From positions 1 to 45,218 of the forward strand of contig JAJRZA010000077.1 in NCBI GenBank assembly GCA_024275485.1: DNA of 45,218 bases. Reading direction: 5' to 3'. A program made the position numbers and the translations under genes. Below are positions 1 to 8,543 of the stretch, piece by piece (position 1 is the stretch's first letter; each line of letters begins with the position of its first letter). This stretch comes from Candidatus Krumholzibacteriota bacterium (GTDB lineage: Bacteria > Krumholzibacteriota > Krumholzibacteriia > LZORAL124-64-63). The notes beneath the pieces were generated by a model, which worked only from the letters and a program-made list of their open reading frames with translations, made no database searches and was not told where the DNA came from.

Positions 1-1641
<1,641 letters not shown>

Positions 1642-1684
1642 AAGATGGGGTAAAATAAGGAACTCGTCTACTTATGATCCGTCT

Positions 1685-2086
1685 CTACTTCGGTAACCGC
1701 AATCCGCGCATCACGACCTGGAACTCGCGTACCTCGAATCCTGGAAGCTCTGGAGCCTCAGGCATCAGGATCGCGTCCCAGGGGATGTCATGGATCTGTC
1801 CGGAAACCTCGTCGATGAAATGGTGATGGCCTTCGGTGTTCGGGTCGTAGACAACATGGCCCTCGGTGAGGACGATCCTACGCAACAGTCCTTTCTTCAC
1901 GAACAGGTTGAGGGTGTTGTAGACGGTCGCCCGCGAGATGTGTGTAAAGCGCCGCCTGACTTGGGCCCAAACCTCGTCGGCCGAGGGGTGTGTGTCGGTG
2001 TGCAGGACAAACTGCGCCACCGCCACCCGTTGGGCTGAAGGCTTGATCCCGTGTTTTTGAAGAATAGGTGTCTCGTCTTTTCGCAT
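1685..2086 (-). CDS. Fur-family peroxide/haem-type regulator (PerR/Irr-like), cysteine-free
   Basis: DNA-binding repressor of the Fur superfamily, 133 residues. The winged-helix part includes PSADEVWAQVRRR and the recognition helix region ISRATVYNTLNLFVKKGLL. A metal-site signature follows (GHVVYDPNTEGHHHFIDE, then IHDIPW). There is no cysteine at all, so the usual Cys4 structural zinc site of PerR is missing; the HHHF motif resembles Irr-type members. The ATG at 2086 was chosen over an in-frame start at 2227 because the extra N-terminal stretch contains a good promoter (see 2094-2122) and does not resemble the family. The gene lies 91 bases upstream of katG on the same strand, so control of katG and of itself is the natural reading. 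Whether it senses H2O2 or haem cannot be told. Confidence 0.9.
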   Translation of the reverse strand: MRKDETPILQKHGIKPSAQRVAVAQFVLHTDTHPSADEVWAQVRRRFTHISRATVYNTLNLFVKKGLLRRIVLTEGHVVYDPNTEGHHHFIDEVSGQIHDIPWDAILMPEAPELPGFEVREFQVVMRGLRLPK

Positions 2087-2092
2087 ATCGTA

Positions 2093-2122
2093 TAGACTAA
2101 GTATAAACCTGGACGATGTCAA
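2093..2122 (-). promoter_or_regulatory. Promoter and operator of the PerR/Irr-like gene; leaderless layout
   Basis: On the minus strand TTGACA (2122-2117) is followed by a 17-base spacer and TAGTCT (2099-2094). The ATG follows only 7 bases after the -10 box, so transcription would start at or next to the start codon and no Shine-Dalgarno sequence is present. TAGACTAAGTATA (2093-2105, + strand) matches the katG palindrome at 11 of 13 positions and overlaps the -10 box, as expected for autorepression. Confidence 0.55.
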
Positions 2123-2146
2123 GGTTAAGTCGGACTCGGTATCGCT

Positions 2147-2275
2147 GTGCATGGTCAAGACTCCATCTTCTCCAGCCTGAGATCTCGTCAGTCCCTGGTT
2201 CTGGAGAACATTGCGCTCCGCCATCAACTGGAAGTGCTGCGCCGGAACAACAAGACACCTCGCCTCAAATCACGA
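2147..2275 (+). pseudogene. Relic of an integrase-type transposase, N-terminal fragment
   Basis: The stretch encoding SLRSRQSLVLENIALRHQ and then LEVLRRNNKTPRLK resembles the N-terminal region of a widespread integrase-core transposase group, whose members begin with a basic SR..L..E...LRHQL.VL.R motif. Nothing of the DDE core follows; the frame runs into sequence overlapping the end of the polyferredoxin gene. It is a short leftover of an insertion element between the regulator and the polyferredoxin gene. The family is recognised from memory of the motif only. Confidence 0.5.
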
Positions 2276-2284
2276 GTCGAGAAC

Positions 2285-3265
2285 TCATCTGGGTTTGGGA
2301 AAGGACTGTCCGCCCAGTTGTCTTCTGACGTCCCATACCTGCAGTATTTCCAGTGAGCAGGCGTTGACACAGCGCCCACACCCAACGCACTCGGTGGCTT
2401 TAACGCGGCCTTCTGCTTTTACTAGCGAAGAAACAGGAATTCCCATGTCGCATTCTCGATCGCACCGGCCGCAACTGGTGCACCGGTCTCGATCGGCCTT
2501 GATGCTGTAAAAGCCAATCTTGTTGAGCAGACCAAAGATATGTCCGTAGGGGCAAAGCCAGCGGCACCAGTTCCGGTTTCCGGTCACGGGAATCAGAAAT
2601 AGCGAAACGAAGTACAGAACGCTGACGGTGCCGAAGAAACGATCGACTACTATTCGGGTTGCCGCAGATGGAGTCAGCACAAGAACAAATAGAGCGAAAT
2701 AGAACGAGCCAAGGATCCACTTCAAGTGGCGCAGCCTCCAGGCAGACCTTGTTCTAATGGTCTGCGTCCGAAAGGCATTGCCCACCGTGTCACGAATTCC
2801 CACGCACGGGCAGGCCCAGCTACACACAACTCTGCGTCCAAAAAGAAGGACAAGGCCGAGCGCGAGAAAGAATGTCAGGGTCATCGGTAGGTGAAGACTC
2901 CGACCAAGCGTAGCGTGGTTCTTGAAATATCCCAGAGACGGTTCGGGGGTTGGCAGCACGGTCGGCAACAAAAACCAGAAGGTGATTACAACCGTGGTCA
3001 ATACGGCGATCCGGCGCCGAGTATAGGCGTTCTTCTCGGCACAGCATCGATAGACGCCAAAAATACCTATGACTATGAACTCCGAATAGTGACTGAACCA
3101 CGGCGATTGCACCCAGTGAAAATACCGTTCGTTGCCCCAGCCCAGGGCGGCGTACAACAAGGCCAGGTAGCTCAATCCCTTGATCAAGGTTCCGCGCCTG
3201 TCCTGCAGTCTACTCACGTGAGTACCACCATCATGTCTCACTTGGTTTTGTACTTCTTGCCACAT
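2285..3265 (-). CDS. Membrane polyferredoxin, NapH/NosR-type 4Fe-4S protein
   Basis: Integral membrane electron-transfer protein of about 326 residues. It has several hydrophobic segments (for example LIKGLSYLALLYAALGW, IAVLTTVVITFWFLLPTVL, LPMTLTFFLALGLVLLFG). Two CxxxCP motifs (CSWACP and CRWLCP) are typical of NapH/NosR-like proteins. The C-terminal cytoplasmic part carries two 4Fe-4S cluster motifs (CTSCGRCDREC and CVGCGRCVNAC). The ATG at 3265 is preferred because an earlier start at 3352 would overlap the upstream barrel gene by about 75 bases. It lies 10 bases after that gene on the same strand, so the two are probably cotranscribed. Its redox partner is unknown; no nap, nos or cco genes are nearby. 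Confidence 0.85.
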   Translation of the reverse strand: MWQEVQNQVRHDGGTHVSRLQDRRGTLIKGLSYLALLYAALGWGNERYFHWVQSPWFSHYSEFIVIGIFGVYRCCAEKNAYTRRRIAVLTTVVITFWFLLPTVLPTPEPSLGYFKNHATLGRSLHLPMTLTFFLALGLVLLFGRRVVCSWACPCVGIRDTVGNAFRTQTIRTRSAWRLRHLKWILGSFYFALFVLVLTPSAATRIVVDRFFGTVSVLYFVSLFLIPVTGNRNWCRWLCPYGHIFGLLNKIGFYSIKADRDRCTSCGRCDRECDMGIPVSSLVKAEGRVKATECVGCGRCVNACSLEILQVWDVRRQLGGQSFPKPR

Positions 3266-3275
3266 ATTACAGATT

Positions 3276-3893
3276 CTACGATCCGTACCACATAATGCTG
3301 ACGGCAAGGACCTGGTTGCCTGAATTTGCTCCGCTGAAGGTGCCAAAATCATTCAAATCGAGCCGGGTATAATCGTAGCTGATTCCCAATCCGTAGTGGT
3401 CCGACCACCGCACTTCAAATCCAGTTCCGAAAGTGACGGCAAAGCCGCTGGCCTTGAATTTAATGTTGGTGTCGGGGGTTGCCGTGTTGCTAAAGTAGTC
3501 AAGGGAACCCACTCCACCACCGCCCTTTAGCCAGAATCCGCGGCCGCCTGGGTAGTAGTACAATTCGGCAAGAAAATTAAGGTTGGTCGCTGACGCTGGA
3601 ATAATATCCTGGCGCACACTCCGGGTCCAACCGGACATCCCGATGAAACCAACCAGGGCATCATTCCACGCCCAGCCAAATTTCAGGGCTCCATTGATGG
3701 CGGACATGTGATTCGTCTCTTCCGCGGCGGTATTCATATCCGACACGTGAATCGCGTTCCAGCCGTGGCCGACGACAAGTCCGAGAACTACCCCGTCACG
3801 GTCGTTTCCGGCCAACTCCACAGCTTGGGTCACAGAGACTGTCGCAAGCACAGAAAGTACCACTAAGCCGGTTTTCCAGGAATGTCGTAGCAT
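3276..3893 (-). CDS. Small outer-membrane beta-barrel protein
   Basis: A 205-residue exported protein with a clear signal peptide (basic start, GLVVLSVLATVSVTQAVELA). The mature part has alternating hydrophobic/polar strands, many Gly and aromatic residues (YYYPGGRGFWLKGGGGVG), and ends with a strand finishing in SIMWYGS, as in OmpW/OmpA-like barrels. The start at 3893 is preferred over 3950 because it gives the signal peptide directly and is preceded by AAAGAGGT. It follows the RelA/SpoT-domain gene by about 32 bases and precedes the polyferredoxin gene by 10. Function unknown. Confidence 0.75.
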   Translation of the reverse strand: MLRHSWKTGLVVLSVLATVSVTQAVELAGNDRDGVVLGLVVGHGWNAIHVSDMNTAAEETNHMSAINGALKFGWAWNDALVGFIGMSGWTRSVRQDIIPASATNLNFLAELYYYPGGRGFWLKGGGGVGSLDYFSNTATPDTNIKFKASGFAVTFGTGFEVRWSDHYGLGISYDYTRLDLNDFGTFSGANSGNQVLAVSIMWYGS

Positions 3894-3925
3894 GATCGAC
3901 CTCTTTCTCGGTTTACCTGGTTGGT

Positions 3926-5077
3926 CTATCTGAGCAAACTCCGTAGCCAAAGCCCCAACCCGCCACCTGCCGCTCGGCCGGAAGCGGAAGTAATCTTTGG
4001 CGGAGAGCTCTTCTTCTTGTATTCGAGATGTGACGCAGCGCCATTTTCAGCACAGCGATGCATCGCAAGTGACCGAATTTGAATTTCAACCACGACACCG
4101 TTCGTGAACCGAATGCAAGTGTGAATACTCCTGTATCCATTTGGCTTTGGATCTGCATTGTAGTCTTTAAATCGACCGACCAACGGAAAAAATGTCTCGT
4201 GAACCAGTCCCAGTGCCCGGTAGCAGTCTGACTCACTCGGCACCACAATGCGAATCGCAAACAAATCATGGACCTGTTCAAAATCCAGCCCCTTGGCCTT
4301 CATTTTGCGGAAGATCCCCGCAATGTGTTTGGTTCGGGCCTGGATATCCACAACGGGGACCATGTTCTCTTCCATCAACTGCTCCAACTGGACTTGGCAA
4401 CGACTAAGATCTGAGCTCAGTTTCAATGAATAATCAGTGAGCCGATTCTCCAATTCTTGAAATGCGGTCGGTTGCAGAACTCGAAGACTGGCGTTCTCCA
4501 ATCGTGACTTTAGTGCCAGATCGCCGAGGGCTTCCGCCACAACGGCGTGTTGAGCCAACGTCTTTCGTGCCAATGAAAGATCCTCGACAGAAGGAGTGGT
4601 TAAGCCCTCCAATCGGGCACAGATCTCGGCAAGTTCGTGGGCGGTTAGCACCTGCCCCCGGCCGGGAGAGGGCACCAGCAATATTTCGGGTTTCTCGAGC
4701 CCCTCTCTGGTAGCCGTTTCCGGCCGCTCATCAGCGACCATTGCTGCATTGGCTCGCACTTGGGCATCAAGGAGCTGCCGAACGGTCTTTTCGAGTTCGC
4801 AACCCATATTGCGGAAGCGCCATATCACCCACCGCACTTCCCATGCACCGCCCGTGGCAGCCACTTCTCCCCAGTACCCCATTTCTGTCTTTCGGATGCC
4901 TTCAAGTAACCGGTCCAAAGGAGCCGTAACCAACATCCGGATGGCGAAACTAAGAGCCAGGAGAATCGATACAAGTGTCGCAACAAAATGCAGGACACCC
5001 CGGTACCACCGGTTCCGCACGTGAGCACTAAAGCTAGACAAGATCACTGAGCGTGAAGTAGTGCGGGGAGCCGCCAT
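3926..5077 (-). CDS. HAMP-RelA/SpoT synthetase fusion (membrane part plus ppGpp-synthetase domain)
   Basis: 383-codon frame combining a membrane sensor module with a (p)ppGpp synthetase-like domain. Residues 28-50 form a TM helix and about 48-100 a HAMP-like linker (TAPLDRLLEGIRKTEMG). About 165-235 resemble the helical linker preceding the RelA synthetase domain, and 246-355 match the SYNTH domain. Key SYNTH features are present: ARTKHIAGIFRKMKAKG, catalytic-type Asp in HDLFAIRIVV, GRFKDYNADPKPNGYRSIHT, and the Glu of VVEIQIRS. There is no HD hydrolase motif and no TGS/ACT regulatory region. The frame overlaps the upstream 107-codon frame by 44 bases in a different register; together they would make one protein with TM1, periplasmic loop, TM2, HAMP and SYNTH, so a frameshift is suspected. 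A periplasmic signal driving alarmone synthesis is inferred. Confidence 0.75.
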   Translation of the reverse strand: MAAPRTTSRSVILSSFSAHVRNRWYRGVLHFVATLVSILLALSFAIRMLVTAPLDRLLEGIRKTEMGYWGEVAATGGAWEVRWVIWRFRNMGCELEKTVRQLLDAQVRANAAMVADERPETATREGLEKPEILLVPSPGRGQVLTAHELAEICARLEGLTTPSVEDLSLARKTLAQHAVVAEALGDLALKSRLENASLRVLQPTAFQELENRLTDYSLKLSSDLSRCQVQLEQLMEENMVPVVDIQARTKHIAGIFRKMKAKGLDFEQVHDLFAIRIVVPSESDCYRALGLVHETFFPLVGRFKDYNADPKPNGYRSIHTCIRFTNGVVVEIQIRSLAMHRCAENGAASHLEYKKKSSPPKITSASGRAAGGGLGLWLRSLLR

Positions 5078-5357
5078 TACCCGCGTAGGCCTCTTGGAAA
5101 CGAGTTAAGTTCTCGGTCATCACGTCAACGCTCGGCGCATTCTCGATGAAAGCGGCTAAAGGCATCAACGACGTTCGCAAATTTTCCACAATTTGCTGGT
5201 GTTCATATTTTGTATTTCCAGTCTCCTGATAGATTGTGATGAAACCCATCACTACTGCGACGATCATCGACGTGTACAAGGATAGGAGCCAGCCCAATGG
5301 CATCCCACGTCGCGGGACATCTTCAGTAATCAGTCCGCTGGATTGCATGGAAGACAA
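5034..5357 (-). CDS. N-terminal sensor part of the HAMP-RelA/SpoT protein (separated by a frameshift)
   Basis: A 107-codon frame with one TM helix (about residues 22-42, GWLLSLYTSMIVAVVMGFIT) and then a polar segment of about 60 residues, the usual beginning of a two-TM sensor. It stops at TAG (5036-5034) at the point where the second frame continues with a short polar stretch and TM2. Reading CTT then skipping one base (CTT-G-TCT) joins the frames smoothly. It overlaps the degraded protease gene upstream by about 28 bases, so the locus was probably one operon. It could instead be an independent small membrane protein, but the domain logic favours one broken gene. Confidence 0.55.
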   Translation of the reverse strand: MSSMQSSGLITEDVPRRGMPLGWLLSLYTSMIVAVVMGFITIYQETGNTKYEHQQIVENLRTSLMPLAAFIENAPSVDVMTENLTRFQEAYAGNGGSPHYFTLSDLV

Positions 5358-5757
5358 GTCAATTTCTCCCTGATCTGATTAACCAATTTGTCGAATTGCC
5401 GGGCGAAAGTCTTAATTTCCGTCAGGCCCGGGTGTCCGATAATCCTGCCAATGACATTGCCATCGGTGTCGACCAGCGGACCACCGCTTTGTCCTGGATT
5501 AACTGCAGGATCGAATTGAATGAGTTCACATTCGACATTTTTGCTTGAGAACTCACTCATCCTGGGTGACGAAGCTAACTTGGATCGCTTCTTCAATAAC
5601 GTGATAGTCCGTAACGATATGGGTTCTCAACGGCATCTGCCGCAAGCGCGCCGGTGCCATTGAGTACAAGCAGGGCAACCACGCCGATGTGAAAAATTCG
5701 CACTTGAGCCACCAGCTTCCTTGATGTTGCATATTGAATACGGACGGACTCCATCAT
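5330..5757 (-). pseudogene. Degraded trypsin-like (Deg/S1C) serine protease
   Basis: Pieces of an exported protease lie in three successive reading frames. First, from ATG 5757/5754, a signal peptide (VRIFHIGVVALLVLNGTGALA) ends at a stop after LSRY. Second, in another frame, IVTDYHVIEEAIQVSFV carries the catalytic-His motif. Third, 5596-5330 carries the Ser motif NPGQSGGPLVDTDGNVIG and a normal C-terminal tail. The roughly 75 residues that should separate the His and Ser motifs, including the Asp region, are missing. At least two frameshifts and an internal deletion make it non-functional. It was probably partnered with the membrane RelA/SpoT sensor downstream. Confidence 0.75.
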
Positions 5758-6382
5758 GTTGGCCAGTTTCGAGAATCCCTGCAGACAGTATTCAGCAATT
5801 ATTGTTCCCGAAGCACAAGTTGTTTGTTTACAAGGCCCTGTAGCTCAAGTCGCAGGTCATTGAGTCATTTCTTCAACAATAGTCCTCAGTCAATGAAGAA
5901 TATCAGACACGGGCCGAGGCGATACACTGATGGTAGTGTCACTCGATAGGCGAAAGACCATCCACTTCAAAGTCACGACCAACCCGAACTCCGACTGGAC
6001 GAGTTTGCAGTTGCTCCAAGCGTTTCCCTTTGACTCGTGTCCCTACCATTTATTCCATCCGTCAGAAACAGGTTTCTGAAATAGTCCGATAATACTGAAT
6101 GAGGACTGAAAATTCTGGGTTGGGAAACGGAGGTGCCAAGCTAGTGACAGTTTTTTCAGGCGATTTGCCAAGATTTACAGATCCTGGGCAGACCGAGCCA
6201 TTTTCAGCAATTTCGGTGTTTGTCTGGATTTGACCGACGAAAGCAGGAAATTCAGGAAGAGTTTTACCAAAATGGTTGGTATCGTCATTGTGGGCTAAAT
6301 CGTTATAATTCAAAGCGGACGGGATAAATGGTCTGGTCACTGGTCCAATTGCAGCAATAAGCACTACTGCATCAAATAAGCA
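5758..6382. other. 625-base stretch without a convincing gene
   Basis: Lower-GC sequence than the surroundings. The only sizeable frame (6062-6364, minus strand, 100 codons) has no signal peptide, no recognised domain and no good ribosome-binding site. A 7-base inverted repeat (CAGAAAC-AG-GTTTCTG) lies at about 6063-6078. The end of the stretch holds a short tandem repeat (6356-6390). It is probably decayed or non-coding sequence beside the degraded protease. Confidence 0.5.
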
Positions 6383-6390
6383 CTACCGCA
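6356..6390. repeat. Short direct tandem repeat at the end of the DMT transporter gene
   Basis: AATAAGCACTACTGCATCA (6356-6374) is followed immediately by AATAAGCACTACCGCA (6375-6390). The second copy contains the stop codon of the transporter gene on the minus strand. It looks like a slippage duplication. Confidence 0.7.
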
Positions 6391-7306
6391 AAAACAACAA
6401 GGCCCCGCCGGCTACAGCAACCACAATTCCCAGCAGGCTCAGCGGCGTGGGGCGATCCCTGTAAATCAACCATGCCGGAGCCACCACGAATATCGGCACC
6501 ATGCCCAGCAAAACCTGGGCAATACCGGCTTCGGTGTTTTTGATGGCCACAACGGAAATCCAGACTGAAATGAATGGCCCCAGGAGAATAGCCCCCACCA
6601 AGGCGGTAGAGCCAATCCGGTCGCGCAGTTTGCGGCTTAATTCCGGAATATTCTGACGAGGCAGCACCACGACCCAGTAGGCAATGGAAGCCCAGCAAAG
6701 ACGAATCAGCGTGGCGCCCAGGGGATTCACATCGGCAACACCAGTCATGCCCATCTTGGCAAAAACACTACCCAGGCCCTGTCCCATGGAAGCGATCAAA
6801 GCCAACAACAAACCCGTGCGTAAAACTTTTTGGGACAACGATCCGAACTGCCCGGAGCCATTACCCCGGCCCATGGATGCAATCATCACACCAATGATCA
6901 CGACCACAATGCCAACCAGGGCCCATGGTCCGAGGTGTTCCCCCAGGGTACTCCAGGCAATGATTACGGTGAAAACAGGGGCCAGGGCCATCATGGTCAT
7001 GGACCGCCGGGGCCCGATGATTATGAAGGCACGGAACAGGGCCGAATCCCCAATGGCCAGTCCGACGATGCCGCTCATGCCGAGCCAGAACTGGTCCATG
7101 AGAGCCAGGTTCTGGGGCCAAAGGTGGCCGGTCAGGGCCAGATGGGTCAGGGCCAGGCACAAGGCTGCGCCGGGCAATCGCAGCAGATTGACCAGGGTAA
7201 CGCCCAGTCGCTGGCCGGCGAGGGTGAACAGCACGCTGGTCCAGGAGAAGATGATGGCCGCAATGATGGCCATGGTCTCGCCGTAATGAAGGAAGGGCGT
7301 TTGCAA
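6383..7306 (-). CDS. EamA/DMT-family metabolite exporter
   Basis: 307-residue inner-membrane protein with about ten hydrophobic helices arranged as two EamA repeats. The first begins at AIIAAIIFSWTSVLFTLAG, the second near LLLALIASMGQGLGSVFAKMG. The conserved helix-end GEHLGPWALVGIVVVIIGVM closes repeat one, and PLSLLGIVVAVAGGALLFLR closes repeat two. The family exports small metabolites or amino acids by proton exchange; the substrate here is unknown. An internal ATG at residue 12 (GETMAII) is an equally plausible start. It is divergent from pyrC with about 120 bases between them. Confidence 0.9.
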   Translation of the reverse strand: MQTPFLHYGETMAIIAAIIFSWTSVLFTLAGQRLGVTLVNLLRLPGAALCLALTHLALTGHLWPQNLALMDQFWLGMSGIVGLAIGDSALFRAFIIIGPRRSMTMMALAPVFTVIIAWSTLGEHLGPWALVGIVVVIIGVMIASMGRGNGSGQFGSLSQKVLRTGLLLALIASMGQGLGSVFAKMGMTGVADVNPLGATLIRLCWASIAYWVVVLPRQNIPELSRKLRDRIGSTALVGAILLGPFISVWISVVAIKNTEAGIAQVLLGMVPIFVVAPAWLIYRDRPTPLSLLGIVVAVAGGALLFLR

Positions 7307-7427
7307 GGGTAGCCTGATTCTGGTTTGGGGATTGGCAGGATCAGGGTAAGATAGGGTCTAAGTGGTCCCTTGCAAAATAAGGGTGCCATGGTCGTACTTC
7401 AAATTGAACCGGAACTGGAAAGAGCCC

Positions 7428-8474
7428 ATGTCACTGACCATCACCACGCCCGACGACTGGCATCTGCATCTGCGAGATGATTCCGCCCTGGCCTGCACGG
7501 TTCCCCACACGGCAAGGCAATTCGGCCGCGCCATAATCATGCCCAATCTCGATACGCCGGTGATCAGTACGGTGCAGGCGCTGGCGTATCGGGAGAGAAT
7601 TCTGTCTGCGTTGCCGGATGGGTCCTCGTTTGATCCACTGATGACCCTTTACCTTACCGACAATACCACGGCCGAAGAAATCAATCGAGCCAAGGCCAGT
7701 GGTCGGATTCATGCCTGCAAACTTTACCCTGCGGGTGCCACCACCAATTCCGGCTTCGGGGTGACGGATTTGGCGGTCCTTGATCCTGTTTTGCAGGCCA
7801 TGACGGCTGTGGGAATGCCTCTGCTGGTTCATGGTGAAGTTACCGATTCGGATGTGGATATTTTCGATCGGGAAGCGGTTTTCATCCAACGACATCTTTT
7901 GCCCTTGCTTCTTCGCCACCCGGATTTGAAAGTTGTTTTGGAACATTTGACCACCGCCGACGGTGTGGATTTCGTGGAGCAGGCGGCTGGCAATGTTGCC
8001 GCCACAATCACTGCTCATCATCTGTTGTACAACCGCAATGACATCTTCACCGGCGGCATCAATCCGCACATGTATTGTTTGCCGATCCTCAAGCGGGAGA
8101 CTCACCGGAAGCGTTTGTTGGACGCGGCCACCAGTGGAAATAGGAAATTCTTTTTGGGTACGGACAGCGCTCCTCATCCGGTTTCCAGCAAGGAGAAGGG
8201 CTGCGGTTGTGCCGGTATTTATACGGCCCATGCGGCTCTGGAGCTTTATGCCACGGCTTTTGAACAGGCGGGGGCGTTGGAAAAGCTGGAAGGATTCGCG
8301 TCGCATTTTGGGGCGGATTTTTATGGGCTGCCCCACAATGTCGGTACGGTGATTCTTGAGAAAATGGAATGGGAAGTTCCGGCTCGATATGATTTCGCCG
8401 CGGAACGGATCAAACCATTGGGGGCAGGGCAGAAACTTACCTGGCGATTGGTCGAAGGGGCCAATCAAAAGTAA
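7428..8474 (+). CDS. pyrC: Dihydroorotase, class II
   Basis: Converts N-carbamoyl-L-aspartate to dihydroorotate in pyrimidine synthesis. At 348 residues it is the same length as the E. coli enzyme. Metal-site elements are intact: HLHLRD near the N-terminus, the Lys of HACKLYPAG that is carboxylated in the family, the His residues in LVHGEV and LEHLTT, and the Asp of LGTDSAPH. The ATG at 7428 is chosen over an in-frame start at 7362 because [17 protein letters not shown] matches the family N-terminus and GGAAAGAG precedes it. carA and carB lie about 20 kb away, so the pathway genes are scattered. Confidence 0.97.
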   Translation: MSLTITTPDDWHLHLRDDSALACTVPHTARQFGRAIIMPNLDTPVISTVQALAYRERILSALPDGSSFDPLMTLYLTDNTTAEEINRAKASGRIHACKLYPAGATTNSGFGVTDLAVLDPVLQAMTAVGMPLLVHGEVTDSDVDIFDREAVFIQRHLLPLLLRHPDLKVVLEHLTTADGVDFVEQAAGNVAATITAHHLLYNRNDIFTGGINPHMYCLPILKRETHRKRLLDAATSGNRKFFLGTDSAPHPVSSKEKGCGCAGIYTAHAALELYATAFEQAGALEKLEGFASHFGADFYGLPHNVGTVILEKMEWEVPARYDFAAERIKPLGAGQKLTWRLVEGANQK

Positions 8475-8543
8475 TGGAGCGGGTGACTTGGAAATATCAT
8501 TCGTGCTGAGCTGGCCCCATGGCAGCAACTTAAGTGGTTTCGG

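Noticed and set aside
6062-6364. 100-codon minus-strand frame in the gene-poor stretch
   Set aside because: No signal, domain or ribosome-binding site; composition looks like non-coding DNA.
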